A DNA stretch of 64,000 bases from Psychrobacter sp. PG1 (GTDB taxonomy: Bacteria > Pseudomonadota > Gammaproteobacteria > Pseudomonadales > Moraxellaceae). Positions 27,239 to 39,772 of the stretch are shown here, one piece after another. Made by a program: the position numbers and the translations under genes. Under the pieces are notes generated by a model. It was not told the origin of the DNA. It ran no database searches and was given only the letters and a program-made list of their open reading frames with translations. Where the stretch lies: assembly GCF_014897815.1 (NCBI RefSeq), contig NZ_JABUZG010000048.1, forward strand, positions 122,634 to 186,633, read 5' to 3'. How positions within the stretch are numbered: position 1 is the stretch's first letter; each line of letters begins with the position of its first letter.

Positions 27239-30200
27239 CTACATTAATAGCTCACGCTTACCGCTTTTGCCCATTGAGCTGACCAACCCCGCGTCCTCCA
27301 TGGAATCTACGATACGTGCGGCACGGTTATAGCCGATGCTAAATTTACGCTGAATACTTGAAGCAGAAACTTTTCGCGTCTCCATAATAAAGGCCACAGC
27401 ATCGTTATAAAGGTCATCGTCCTCACCAGAGGCGTTAGCCGTACTACCACCGCCACTAGGACTAGACAGTTCAAAGTTGCCTGCCATATTATCAATATAA
27501 TCAGGCGCACCGCGTTCGCGCCACGCGTCACAGACACGGTTGACCTCTTCATCGCTGACATAGGCACCATGCACACGATCTGGCTCAATTTGCCCAGGCC
27601 CTAAAAACAGCATATCACCATTACCCAGCATGTCTTCGGCACCGCCACTGTCCAGAATCGTCCGCGAATCTACTTTTGAGTTCACTCGTAATGCTGCACG
27701 TACAGGAATATTGGCTTTAATCAGACCAGTAATGACATCGACCGATGGACGCTGGGTAGCCAGCATTAAATGAATACCTGCTGCCCGCGATTTTTGTGCC
27801 AAGCGGGTGATAAGCTCTTCGGCTTGCTTACCAACCTGCATGATCATATCGGCAAACTCATCCGCGACAATGACAATCATCGGTAAGGTTTTTAGCTTCG
27901 GCGCTTGACTGATACTCACGCTATCATTAGGTCTCCATAATGGATCGAGCATTGGATTGCCCGATTTCTCAGCAGCAATGACCTTTTTATTAAACTCGTT
28001 AAGCTTACGCACTTTGAGCAAACTCATCAGTTGATAGCGACGTTCCATCTCTGCCACGCACCATGACAAAGCACTGGCCGCTTCAGTCATATCGGTGACA
28101 ACTGGTGTTAATAGATGCGGGATATCATTATAGTTGGCAAGCTCAAGCTGCTTTGGATCAATCAAAATGAGACGCAGCTCATTTGGCGTATATTTGAGTA
28201 GCATCGATAATAGCATCGAGTTGACCAATACCGATTTACCCGAACCTGTAGTACCAGCAACCAACATATGCGGCGCGCGCGCAAGGTCAGTAATGATGGC
28301 ATTACCACCGATATCCTTACCCATCGCCATGCTGATTTGAGCTTTGGGATCTTGGAATTTTTCGGTATTCAATAGCTCAATCAAACGTACCATTTCGCGC
28401 TGCTTATTGGGTACCTCGATACCGATATACGGCTTACCCGGAATTACTTCAACCACACGCAAAGACGCCATCGATAGCGAGCGAGCCAAATCACGTGAAA
28501 TACCGGTAACCTTACTGGCTTTTACACCAGCAGCAAGCTCAACTTCAAAGCGGGTGACAACAGGACCCGGAATGGCGTTGACCACATTCGCCTTTACATT
28601 AAACTCTTGTAATTTAATCTCTAGTAACTCTGATAATTGCTCAAGCTCGGCGACGGTATAACTGGGCTTACGATCAGGGTCTGGCTTATCCAAAATAGAA
28701 ATCTCTGGAATAGGCGTTAGGCTACTGCGATAGGCAGCTGTTTGCATCGAGCGTGATTTTTGGCTGAAGGCGGCATCATCACTAATATCTGGCATAAAGG
28801 GCGCATTGACATCCTCAGCGCTATCATCCTCTGGCATCATGTCAGTGATATGATTGCTACTATCGCCCTCAGGTACTGCAAAACTTACCGTTGGTTTAGG
28901 CGCAACCATTGGTTCAATACCTGACGCTGTGACGCGGGTTTCTACCGTAGGCGGCAGTTTAGGATTAGACGGTGGCGTATTGGTCGGCGTCATATCGGCA
29001 ACTGACGCAACTGGTTCAACCACGTCTACTGCTTTGGCGACACTCGCTTCGTTAGATACAGAAGAAGTCTCGAAATCCTCTGACAGTTCAGGCTCTTCAT
29101 CAAACCATTTATCAGTAAAGTCGTTCATTTTGCTATTTGATGAGTCTGTCGCAGGCGCTGTGACTGCTGCTTGTCTGGGCAGCTCAGTCCTATTGGCTGC
29201 TTGCACTGTTTCTGCAGGCTGCATAGCTGTAGATGTTGAGACATCCGCATGCTCTGCCAACCATGCATCGGCCAGTATATCAACGGCCTCCACTTTATCC
29301 TCTAACTCGAACGATTTAGGCTCATTATCCGTTTCGTCAGCCGTCTCACCGTATACCAGCTCATTTATTGATGGCTGAGCTGTTGACTGCAAGTTCTCTG
29401 TTGATTGAGCTTCGGACATCTCTACGGCTGATATCCCTGTAGAGTCTAGCACCGCTGTCTCTAACGACTCAGTATTGCTATCAGCAGATACAGAAGTAGT
29501 AGCAGCTGAATCAGAAGTGTTCATATTATTAGCTTGATAAGCCACTTGCTCGCTGGCTAATAAGTCATCGACAGTATTGGCGTCATTCCAAGTAAAGCTT
29601 GGCTCGACTTTACGGATACCAGTCATGGCAGGACTTGACGGCGTCGATGTATTCGTATGACTTACTAGATTTTGAACAGTACTGCTAGGTGTTTCTACTG
29701 AGACAGGGACAGACTCACTATTCTCACGACTAGATTTAGCAGCTGAATTAGGCATCGCCGCTTGTGTTGCGGCAACTACAGAAGCTTTAACGCTCTCAGC
29801 CAACCCTGACGTTGCCAAGAACTCTGACAACACATTGCTGAACCGACCACTGTTGTCTACGGCTTGAGCATTGCCAGCAACTTGCAACTCAAGTGGTAAC
29901 TGCTCGTGATCGGCTGTGTCTTTTTTCACATTATTTTTGACTATGTTTTCATCATTTTGCTTGGCATTAATATTTTCTAGCGTGGTTGATACGCCATCGT
30001 GCTTCCTACCCTGACGCTTCACCCCTGAGCCAAGCCACGATAGCGCCTTAACCTTCTCATAAATCGCTAGCCAATGAATATTAAAGGCAAAAGTCGCGGT
30101 AATAATGACGAATGCCGTCAAGAAAATCACACTCCCCCACTGCGATAAAAGCTGTGCCAAACGCGCCTGTAATTCAAACCCAATAATGCCACCAGCTACG

Positions 30201-30601
30201 CTTTCCAGCCCTAGCGTTCCTGGATTGGTCAATTGCTGTACTAACGCCACCAATTGTGCAAACAAAGCGCTGGCACTTAATAATAAAAATACATAAGCAA
30301 CCACTCGCATCAGCCAAAACGTTGGCTTGTTGTCCCACCAAATAAGGATAGACTCATAAACCACAAACGCCAGCAGCCACCATGCACCAAAACCAAAGAA
30401 GCTATAAAGCAAGTCAGATAACCAAGCACCCGATTCACCGCCTACATTATTAATCGTGGTCATATCGCTACTGATATGCGACCAACTAGGATCGTTACTG
30501 GTATATGTCATCAAAATGACAAATAGATAAACGGCCAGTATTAACCCAAGAAGGGTAAATATTCCCTTTTTTAAATACTCAATAAGCGGTGCTGATATCA
30601 C
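27239..30601 (-). CDS. ftsK: DNA translocase FtsK
   Basis: A 1120-residue septal DNA pump that segregates chromosome ends and activates XerCD at dif. Four N-terminal membrane segments occupy roughly residues 12-180. A long acidic, Ser/Thr/Ala-rich linker (about 200-620) follows. The motor carries Walker A GTTGSGKSVLVNSM and Walker B LILIDPKQLEL with MIVIVADEFADMIM. The C-terminal gamma winged helix, which reads KOPS, is intact (VSASSIQRKFSIGYNRAARI ... MEDAGLVS). The start is GTG at 30601, directly before the first membrane segment; no nearer ATG fits. Confidence 0.96.
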   Translation of the reverse strand: MISAPLIEYLKKGIFTLLGLILAVYLFVILMTYTSNDPSWSHISSDMTTINNVGGESGAWLSDLLYSFFGFGAWWLLAFVVYESILIWWDNKPTFWLMRVVAYVFLLLSASALFAQLVALVQQLTNPGTLGLESVAGGIIGFELQARLAQLLSQWGSVIFLTAFVIITATFAFNIHWLAIYEKVKALSWLGSGVKRQGRKHDGVSTTLENINAKQNDENIVKNNVKKDTADHEQLPLELQVAGNAQAVDNSGRFSNVLSEFLATSGLAESVKASVVAATQAAMPNSAAKSSRENSESVPVSVETPSSTVQNLVSHTNTSTPSSPAMTGIRKVEPSFTWNDANTVDDLLASEQVAYQANNMNTSDSAATTSVSADSNTESLETAVLDSTGISAVEMSEAQSTENLQSTAQPSINELVYGETADETDNEPKSFELEDKVEAVDILADAWLAEHADVSTSTAMQPAETVQAANRTELPRQAAVTAPATDSSNSKMNDFTDKWFDEEPELSEDFETSSVSNEASVAKAVDVVEPVASVADMTPTNTPPSNPKLPPTVETRVTASGIEPMVAPKPTVSFAVPEGDSSNHITDMMPEDDSAEDVNAPFMPDISDDAAFSQKSRSMQTAAYRSSLTPIPEISILDKPDPDRKPSYTVAELEQLSELLEIKLQEFNVKANVVNAIPGPVVTRFEVELAAGVKASKVTGISRDLARSLSMASLRVVEVIPGKPYIGIEVPNKQREMVRLIELLNTEKFQDPKAQISMAMGKDIGGNAIITDLARAPHMLVAGTTGSGKSVLVNSMLLSMLLKYTPNELRLILIDPKQLELANYNDIPHLLTPVVTDMTEAASALSWCVAEMERRYQLMSLLKVRKLNEFNKKVIAAEKSGNPMLDPLWRPNDSVSISQAPKLKTLPMIVIVADEFADMIMQVGKQAEELITRLAQKSRAAGIHLMLATQRPSVDVITGLIKANIPVRAALRVNSKVDSRTILDSGGAEDMLGNGDMLFLGPGQIEPDRVHGAYVSDEEVNRVCDAWRERGAPDYIDNMAGNFELSSPSGGGSTANASGEDDDLYNDAVAFIMETRKVSASSIQRKFSIGYNRAARIVDSMEDAGLVSSMGKSGKRELLM

Positions 30602-32233
<1,632 letters not shown>

Positions 32234-33043
32234 ATGGGTAATTTCTCTCAATACAACAATGAGCACATCACGCCTGAGACCTTAAAAAGTTTTGGGCGTT
32301 ATGACTTTCCTGACCCTTTGATGGTTGATCCTGACGGCATTGGCATCGTCGCTGTCGGAGGAGATTTGGCACCCGAAACACTGATTTCTGCTTACGCGCA
32401 GGGTCTGTTTCCTTGGTTTAATGAAGATGAACCAATTGCATGGTGGTGCCCTGAACCGCGCTGTGTGATGGTGCCAACCAATTATAAGCCAAGCAAGTCG
32501 CTGCGTAAGCAAGCCATCCGCGAGCGTTGGCAATTAACCCTGAATCAAGCTTTTGATGACGTTATTCATGCCTGTAGTTTACCGCGCAGTGATCGCCTCA
32601 ATAATGAACAGCCCGAGGGCGAACATACTTGGATTCATGATGAAATGATTGAGGCTTATACCGAACTGCATGCACAAGGATTTGCGCATAGCATTGAAGT
32701 TTGGAATGATAAAGGGCAACTCATTGGCGGGCTTTATGGTCTAAAAATAGGTAGCATTTACTTTGGCGAATCGATGTTTCATATCACCTCTAACGCCTCA
32801 AAGTTCGCATTTTGGGGTCTAATGCGCTTATGTGAACAAAGCCATGTGGCGCTAGTTGACTGTCAGCTACCAAATGAGCATTTGATGAGCTTGGGTGCAA
32901 CCACGCTACCGCGTGCTGACTTTTTGACTCAATTGGATCTCTTAACGGCTAATAGCACTGTCAAATGGCAAAATAACTCTCATAAACCACTCGCCGTATC
33001 GTTACTTGATACCATAGAACCTTGGCAGCTTATCTTAAAATAA
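32234..33043 (+). CDS. aat: Leucyl/phenylalanyl-tRNA--protein transferase
   Basis: A 269-residue transferase that adds Leu or Phe to N-terminal Arg or Lys for the N-end rule pathway. The family signature is clear: GIVAVGGDLAPETLISAYAQ, GLFPWFNEDEPIAWWCPEPR, and the catalytic-core segment GGLYGLKIGSIYFGESMF. It abuts trxB with no spacer. The last 25 residues are slightly longer than in E. coli. Confidence 0.95.
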   Translation: MGNFSQYNNEHITPETLKSFGRYDFPDPLMVDPDGIGIVAVGGDLAPETLISAYAQGLFPWFNEDEPIAWWCPEPRCVMVPTNYKPSKSLRKQAIRERWQLTLNQAFDDVIHACSLPRSDRLNNEQPEGEHTWIHDEMIEAYTELHAQGFAHSIEVWNDKGQLIGGLYGLKIGSIYFGESMFHITSNASKFAFWGLMRLCEQSHVALVDCQLPNEHLMSLGATTLPRADFLTQLDLLTANSTVKWQNNSHKPLAVSLLDTIEPWQLILK

Positions 33044-33139
33044 ATACGATGACGAAGTGATTGATGGCTTATGCCTGTTTGTTAATCGCTACTTTATTAA
33101 CTCGTACCTTATCAACTGCTACCTACCGACGAGGTTATC

Positions 33140-33574
33140 ATGGCACCCGACACATCGTTCTTACTGATTGGAACACTGGCTACAAAAGCTCAAACAACCA
33201 AAGACACTGTTCGTCATTATGACCAACTGGGCTTGCTAAAATCTCGTAAGCGTCAGGCAGGCTCGCGTTTATATACCGAGTTTCATCCAGAATGTATTGA
33301 ACGTATTGAGCTAATCAAAAGTGCGCAAGCGATTGGCTTTACACTTACTGAAATCAGAGACAGCTTGAATGATTATTACGATGGTCAATTGGATGTTGAT
33401 TTACAACTGATGCTTACTCAGCAAAAATTGGCGCAAATACAAAAACAGCAAGCCAATATCAGCCTCATGGTAGAGCTATTAAGCGAACGCATCGACGTTC
33501 TTGAGCGTATGAAAGTAGATAATGACTATAAACTCAATATTGAAATCTGTAAAAAGAAAATACCCACTCAATAA
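33140..33574 (+). CDS. MerR-family transcriptional regulator
   Basis: A 144-residue regulator. The N-terminal winged helix shows the MerR pattern (TTKDTVRHYDQLGLLKSRK, then GSRLYTEFHPECIERIELI). A coiled-coil dimerisation helix and a short C-terminal tail follow; the tail has only one Cys (EICKKK), so metal or thiol sensing as in MerR or SoxR is not supported. It stands alone, and no divergent target gene is adjacent; the ligand is unknown. GACGAGG lies before the ATG. Confidence 0.85.
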   Translation: MAPDTSFLLIGTLATKAQTTKDTVRHYDQLGLLKSRKRQAGSRLYTEFHPECIERIELIKSAQAIGFTLTEIRDSLNDYYDGQLDVDLQLMLTQQKLAQIQKQQANISLMVELLSERIDVLERMKVDNDYKLNIEICKKKIPTQ

Positions 33575-33637
33575 TGATAAAAGTGCCGACCCATCTACTA
33601 CTCTGCGGGTTTATTTGGTTCTATTCGATGCCATTCA

Positions 33638-34132
33638 TTATTCTCGGACGTACAGGCGCTGCATAATCAATGCATCAATAGCTGGTTGATGGGGAGTTTG
33701 GTAATACCCTTTACGCTTATGAATTAGAGCAAATTCTTGCTGTTCATATAAGGCTATCGCAGGCGCATTATCTGCGCGCACCTCTAATAAAAGGCTCTCT
33801 ACCTGACTGGTCTTTAACTCTGTATTCAGTCTGGCAAAAATTTGTGAGGCAATACCTTGACGTTGATAATCAGGATGCGTGCCAATACGTAAAATCTCCG
33901 CTTGTTCAAAAATCACTTGATATAGGCAATAGCCTGTCACAGTATTACCAGCAATACTGTCTTTTTGCTCATAAACGATCAGCATATGCATGCTATCTTG
34001 TTTGAGTGATTCCACTAATGTCTGAAAACCCCAAGCATCTTGCAGCTGAACGATGGCTTCAATATCCGCTACTGCTTGCAGCACTTGCTCAAAATCTGCA
34101 CTATGGGTTGATAAAATCTTTATCATCAACAT
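33638..34132 (-). CDS. rimI: GNAT acetyltransferase, RimI-like
   Basis: A 164-residue N-acetyltransferase. Motif A of the GNAT fold is visible as RIGTHPDYQRQGIASQIFARL (acetyl-CoA binding, Q/RxxGxA), followed by LLLEVRADNAPAIALYEQQEF, which is typical of RimI, the enzyme acetylating ribosomal protein S18. AGAGGAT precedes the ATG. RimI is the best match but other GNAT proteins share these motifs. Confidence 0.78.
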   Translation of the reverse strand: MLMIKILSTHSADFEQVLQAVADIEAIVQLQDAWGFQTLVESLKQDSMHMLIVYEQKDSIAGNTVTGYCLYQVIFEQAEILRIGTHPDYQRQGIASQIFARLNTELKTSQVESLLLEVRADNAPAIALYEQQEFALIHKRKGYYQTPHQPAIDALIMQRLYVRE

Positions 34133-34239
34133 TATGTATCCTCTTATTATTATTTATACAAACTCAAATACAATAGCACTTACTGTATTTCAAATATTTA
34201 TCATTACAATATTGATTATGCTATTACGTTTTTATAGCC

Positions 34240-34275
34240 AAAAAAAAGCCACCCTTAAACAAGGATGGCTTTTTC
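34240..34275 (-). terminator. Terminator after tuf
   Basis: On the minus strand AGCCATCCTT-GTTT-AAGGGTGGCT forms a hairpin followed by eight T, 38 bp after the tuf stop. Confidence 0.88.
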
Positions 34276-34312
34276 ATAACTAACTTACAAGCTCATTACT
34301 GAGACTAATAGA

Positions 34313-35503
<1,191 letters not shown>

Positions 35504-36011
35504 GGGTATTTCCTCTTTTTTTGGTGAATCTTTATCAATCAAAGATCGGTGAATAGCTGTTTGACGGCTCATGATGCATACAAAACCATCAAACCGTTGA
35601 CGCTATGGCTTATCTACTAAAACTGTTTGATCACTTTACGACTGTATATATGTGCTCAGATCATGCATTTCAATGCTGCACACATAAGTTTAAGCATTAT
35701 ACGTATTTTTTAATCTAGTGAACATTGCAAGATATTATACATTATCGCTGTTGCACTACTTTATCTTAGTGTAAATCATTAATAATATTGGAGCCTGTCA
35801 AACCTAGATGCTTTTATCTTAAATATTTTTATACAATTACTCATGTATTGATAACTTAATAAATTGACAGCACTAAAAGGCAACACCTCAGTGTCACCCT
35901 TAAATATTATTTGCTACACTGTAATTTATAATTTTCAATATTTTGTAATTTCGATATCGACACGAACTGTTTAAAGATGGCAAAGCAAACACAAGAGGTT
36001 TAAACAATAAA
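35504..36011 (-). other. Long spacer between tRNA-Thr(GGT) and tuf (508 bp)
   Basis: AT-rich with no gene or clear terminator. In E. coli the tRNA-tufB spacer is short, so this copy of tuf may have its own promoter in addition to read-through from the tRNA promoter. Confidence 0.5.
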
Positions 36012-36086
<75 letters not shown>

Positions 36087-36205
36087 ATGTTTTTAATAAC
36101 CACAAAAAACAACTTATGGATTTACTAAAAAAAATATCACGATACAGCAATACTAAAACTGACTGTCGTGATGATTTATTGATAATCTTTGCGATGTTGT
36201 ATATA

Positions 36206-36279
36206 TGGAGCGGGTGGCGGGAATCGAACCCGCGTCATTAGCTTGGAAGGCTAAGGTGTTACCATTATACCACACCCGC
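36206..36279 (-). tRNA. glyT: tRNA-Gly (anticodon TCC)
   Basis: Acceptor GCGGGTG pairs with CACCCGC, the stem TTAGC/GCTAA carries loop CTTCCAA (TCC), the T loop is GGTTCGATTCC, and CCA is encoded. Confidence 0.95.
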
Positions 36280-36363
36280 AATTACTCTTATTCAAGAGGA
36301 CTCTAATCGAGAGTCATTAAGTATAAAGAGTATGCTTGGCGCTATGACAAACTTAAAAAAATA

Positions 36364-36447
36364 TGGTGGTGGGAGAAGGATTCGAACCTTCGAAGCTTTC
36401 GCGACAGATTTACAGTCTGTTGGGTTTGACCGCTCCCCAATCCCACC
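36364..36447 (-). tRNA. tyrU: tRNA-Tyr (anticodon GTA)
   Basis: A class II tRNA of 84 nt with a long variable arm (CGCGAAAGCTTCG). Acceptor GGTGGGA pairs with TCCCACC, anticodon loop CTGTAAA gives GTA, and CCA is encoded. Confidence 0.95.
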
Positions 36448-36514
36448 TTAGGTTGCTTTAAACAAAAATGGCTTTAGTTTAAGACAAATTCATAAAAAGC
36501 TACTTTAAGAGAGA

Positions 36515-36590
<76 letters not shown>

Positions 36591-36612
36591 TTGTTCTCTT
36601 AAAGTGGTGGCT

Positions 36613-36640
36613 ATTCTATCAAATTTTTTGAAAGACGCAA
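36613..36640 (-). promoter_or_regulatory. Sigma-70 promoter of the tRNA-tuf cluster
   Basis: On the minus strand TTGCGT (36640-36635), a 16-bp spacer and TAGAAT (36618-36613) lie 22 bp before tRNA-Thr(TGT). The -10 is followed by AGCCACC, a moderately GC-rich discriminator as in stringently controlled stable-RNA promoters. Confidence 0.7.
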
Positions 36641-36772
36641 GCCCTTTTTTGCCTTTTTTATGATTATTTCAATAAAAAAATATAACTGATTGATTGTAAT
36701 GATGTTTTTTTAAATAAAAAATAGGCTGTTTTTCCACAATAACCGCGTACTGTGTTTTTATGACTGGAGTCC

Positions 36773-38269
36773 CTAGCGAATCCGTAAACCATTACACGCC
36801 ATTTTTACCGCTTTGACCAACGCCAATGCTTTTTTGTTGGTCTCTTCCCACTCTGCTTCTGGAATAGAATCAGCGACCACCCCAGCGCCCGCTTGGATAT
36901 GAATTTTACCACGGCGCATCACAGCAGTACGAATAGCAATGGCGGTATCCATGTTGCCATGCCAGCCTAGATAACCCACTGCGCCACCAAATACCGTTCG
37001 GCGGACTGGCTCTATCTCGTCAATGATTTGCATGGCGCGTATTTTGGGCGCACCTGATAGCGTACCAGCGGGGAACGTCGCACAAAAAACATCCAACGCA
37101 TCCTTATTGGGCAATATCGTCCCTTCAACATTAGAAGCAATGTGCATCACTTGCGAATAACGCTCGACAAACATCTTTTCGGTGACTTTGACACTGCCAT
37201 ATTCACAAACGCGGCCAATATCATTACGACCCAATTCGATAAGCATCAAGTGCTCGGCGATCTCTTTTTTATCACTCAGCAGCTCTTCTTCAAGCGCTAA
37301 ATCTTCCGCTTCATTTTGTCCGCGTTTACGAGTACCCGCCAATGGTCGTACCGTCACTTTGCCATTTTCGATACGTGATAATATCTCAGGGGATGCTCCA
37401 ATAATGTCGAAACGCTTGTGATCATCGAGGGTATAACCATGCACCAGAAACAGATAAGGCGATGGATTTAAGAATCGTAGGGCACGATAAACTGCTAATG
37501 AGTCGCCAGTATAATCCGCCGTCAAACGCTGCGCAGGAACGACTTGCATGACATCGCCTGCTAAAATGTAATCCTTTATTTTATTGACATCATGACAATA
37601 TTTCTGCGCGCCTGTTTGTGAGGTAAATGTCGGCGTCGGCATTACGGGTGCGCTCAGATTTGGCATTTCTGCCAGTTTTTCTTCAATTTTTTCTAGCTCG
37701 CGGATGGCATTGCTATAGCCATCTTCAGTGTGACAATCAGCATAGACGATGATAGATAACGTATTTTCTAAACTGTCAAAAACAATCACGCTCATTGACA
37801 GCATCAGCCACATATCCGGCATTGTCATCGGATTGGGGGCGTCTGACAAACCCACGCTTGGCTCGATAACCCTCACCATGTCATAGCCAAAGTAACCTAC
37901 TAAGCCGCCGCTAAAGCTCGGTAGCGTTGCAATATCCTCGACTGTTGGCATCTTATATTGCGCCATTAGCTGACGGATATAGTCAAACGGCTCAGCGACT
38001 GCATCGACATCGGTGTGGTCATTTTTTTTGACGGTCATATTACCATCGGCATACTGCAAAATGAGATCACTACCTAAACCAATCATCGAATATCGAGCCC
38101 AACGCTCCCCGCCTACGACAGACTCAAATAAATATGCAGAGCCGTTTAAATCACGTACTTTAGAAAATACAGATACTGGTGTCTGTGCATCCATTAGACG
38201 TTTTTTTATCAGTGGAGCATGACTAAAGCCACGGTCTTTAAAAGCTTGATATTCTTCAAAGTTCATCAT
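36773..38269 (-). CDS. trpE: Anthranilate synthase component I
   Basis: A 498-residue chorismate-using enzyme that makes anthranilate for tryptophan synthesis. The tryptophan-binding N-terminal region shows AYLFESVVGGERWARYSMIG, and the catalytic C-terminal half shows LIELGRNDIGRV, the segment FCATFPAGTLSGAPKIRAM and AGAGVVADSIPEAEWEET. Length is normal. No trpG or other trp genes adjoin it, so the locus is split as in other Moraxellaceae. A terminator-like hairpin lies 62 bp upstream in its leader (38331-38362). Confidence 0.96.
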   Translation of the reverse strand: MMNFEEYQAFKDRGFSHAPLIKKRLMDAQTPVSVFSKVRDLNGSAYLFESVVGGERWARYSMIGLGSDLILQYADGNMTVKKNDHTDVDAVAEPFDYIRQLMAQYKMPTVEDIATLPSFSGGLVGYFGYDMVRVIEPSVGLSDAPNPMTMPDMWLMLSMSVIVFDSLENTLSIIVYADCHTEDGYSNAIRELEKIEEKLAEMPNLSAPVMPTPTFTSQTGAQKYCHDVNKIKDYILAGDVMQVVPAQRLTADYTGDSLAVYRALRFLNPSPYLFLVHGYTLDDHKRFDIIGASPEILSRIENGKVTVRPLAGTRKRGQNEAEDLALEEELLSDKKEIAEHLMLIELGRNDIGRVCEYGSVKVTEKMFVERYSQVMHIASNVEGTILPNKDALDVFCATFPAGTLSGAPKIRAMQIIDEIEPVRRTVFGGAVGYLGWHGNMDTAIAIRTAVMRRGKIHIQAGAGVVADSIPEAEWEETNKKALALVKAVKMACNGLRIR

Positions 38270-38330
38270 AATAATGCTCTCTTAACAAAATATTGGCAAA
38301 AGATAAAACAGCAGACTGTTAAATAAAATA

Positions 38331-38362
38331 TAGCGTCAACACTCTATTGAATGTTGACGCTA
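38331..38362 (-). terminator. Hairpin between the FHA gene and trpE; terminator or attenuator
   Basis: A perfect 10-bp stem (TAGCGTCAAC ... GTTGACGCTA) with a 12-base loop, followed on the minus strand by TATTTTATTT. It may terminate the FHA gene. It also sits in the possible trpE leader, downstream of a TATAAT at 38428-38433 read on the minus strand. No Trp-rich leader peptide was found. Confidence 0.6.
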
Positions 38363-38482
38363 TCAAAGTGGCATATTCGTAAGGGTTGCTAGACTATTAG
38401 CCGATAGTAGCTAACAATGGGCTAATAATTATACCAAAGCCGCTTGGATTAGAGCATCTCAAACGCACTGGTCAGTACTTAG

Positions 38483-39649
38483 TTACGCACCGCCCATGTT
38501 AAATAACCACAATGCTAACGCAATAATGATGATGGCAATAAACACCCAAATAAACCAACCACCGCTTGGTTTTTTCTCTGCCTGTCCTGCATTGGCTGGA
38601 TTGCTGATAGTCTGATCCATCGCATTATTACCTTCTGTCCCAACATCACGAGATTGACCTAGATTGGCAGTGCCAGAAAATTGTGCGGTTGCCGCCTGCT
38701 TAGCTCGTAGAATGTCGGGATCTGCTTCTTCTTGTAGAGCAGTTTTAGTCGTTTTGTCATGCTCTGATTCAACTGCTGGCTTTTCATGTACAGCTGACTG
38801 CTCTACTAATGACGTATCATGAGCAGGTGCTGTCGGTGCCGCCTCTGTCGCTGTGACGGCTTCTGGCTGACTTACAGCAGGTTGTGCATCTATTACAGTT
38901 GCAGCGGGGACTGGTGCCGCTTCAGTTGTGTTAGACACGGTATTATCTATAGCCGTTAGGACTTCATCGATGCCCGTTTGTTTCACAATCGGCTCCTGAA
39001 TCGGCTCCTGTAAGACTGGTTCAACTGTTTCATTAACACTGGTCTCAGCTACCGCTACTGAGTCTGCTACTCTATCCGAGGCTGTATCAACAGGTACTGT
39101 CTTCACATCAGCTGTCACAGGCAGAATATCTTCGACGCCCGTTTGCTTAACAATCGGCTCTTTTACTACTGATTCATGAATAACAGGTTCACTCACCGTC
39201 GAGTCTTCGACAGCCTGTGTTTCGGCAGTCGTTTCAGCAACCACTGTCTCAGTCTTAGCCACTGAATCCTGTACTGCTACGGGCGCTAATACATCAGTAT
39301 CTGTGGCAGCAAGTGGCGCGTTTACCTGAAAGCTGAAACTGGCAAATCCAATGGTATCATTTACCTGTAAAAGGCTCGATGTATTACCTTCGATACGCTG
39401 CTCGTTGATAAATGTACCGTTCGATGAGTCTAAATCTTTGACATACAATCGACCATCTAAGATGCTTAACACCGCATGATTACGCGATACTTGCTTGCTA
39501 CCAAGTACCACGTCATTGTCGCTGCCACGACCAACAGACAGGCTGTCATTGACCGTTAACGTTAGGTCACCAAGCGCTTCTGTTAAGGCATTAAGTTGCC
39601 AAGTCTCTGTGTCGACTGTCGCCTTCATACTATCTGTATTGTTCGTCAT
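38483..39649 (-). CDS. FHA-domain protein with C-terminal membrane anchor
   Basis: A 388-residue protein. An N-terminal forkhead-associated domain (roughly residues 25-100) has the phosphothreonine-binding pattern VGRGSDNDVVL, SRNHAVLSI and DLDSSNGTFINEQRI. A long Val/Glu/Thr/Ala-rich linker contains recurrent EPIVKQTG(V/I) motifs. A C-terminal membrane helix (WFIWVFIAIIIIALALWLF) tail-anchors the protein. The start at 39649 is set by AAGGAG eight bases upstream. FHA proteins read Ser/Thr phosphorylation; no kinase gene is nearby, so the partner is unknown. Confidence 0.85.
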   Translation of the reverse strand: MTNNTDSMKATVDTETWQLNALTEALGDLTLTVNDSLSVGRGSDNDVVLGSKQVSRNHAVLSILDGRLYVKDLDSSNGTFINEQRIEGNTSSLLQVNDTIGFASFSFQVNAPLAATDTDVLAPVAVQDSVAKTETVVAETTAETQAVEDSTVSEPVIHESVVKEPIVKQTGVEDILPVTADVKTVPVDTASDRVADSVAVAETSVNETVEPVLQEPIQEPIVKQTGIDEVLTAIDNTVSNTTEAAPVPAATVIDAQPAVSQPEAVTATEAAPTAPAHDTSLVEQSAVHEKPAVESEHDKTTKTALQEEADPDILRAKQAATAQFSGTANLGQSRDVGTEGNNAMDQTISNPANAGQAEKKPSGGWFIWVFIAIIIIALALWLFNMGGA

Positions 39650-39772
39650 GCGGTAACTCCTTATTCTTTTATTAAATTTCAAATGGTTTTAGATAAATCA
39701 TTGCCAATTTTTTAAGAGATTTTACGATTTTTTTAATATAAACCGTAATAAGTTATGCAATGACTATCTGAA

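Noticed and set aside
28854..29378. 174-codon plus-strand frame opposite ftsK
   Set aside because: It mirrors the biased codons of the acidic FtsK linker.
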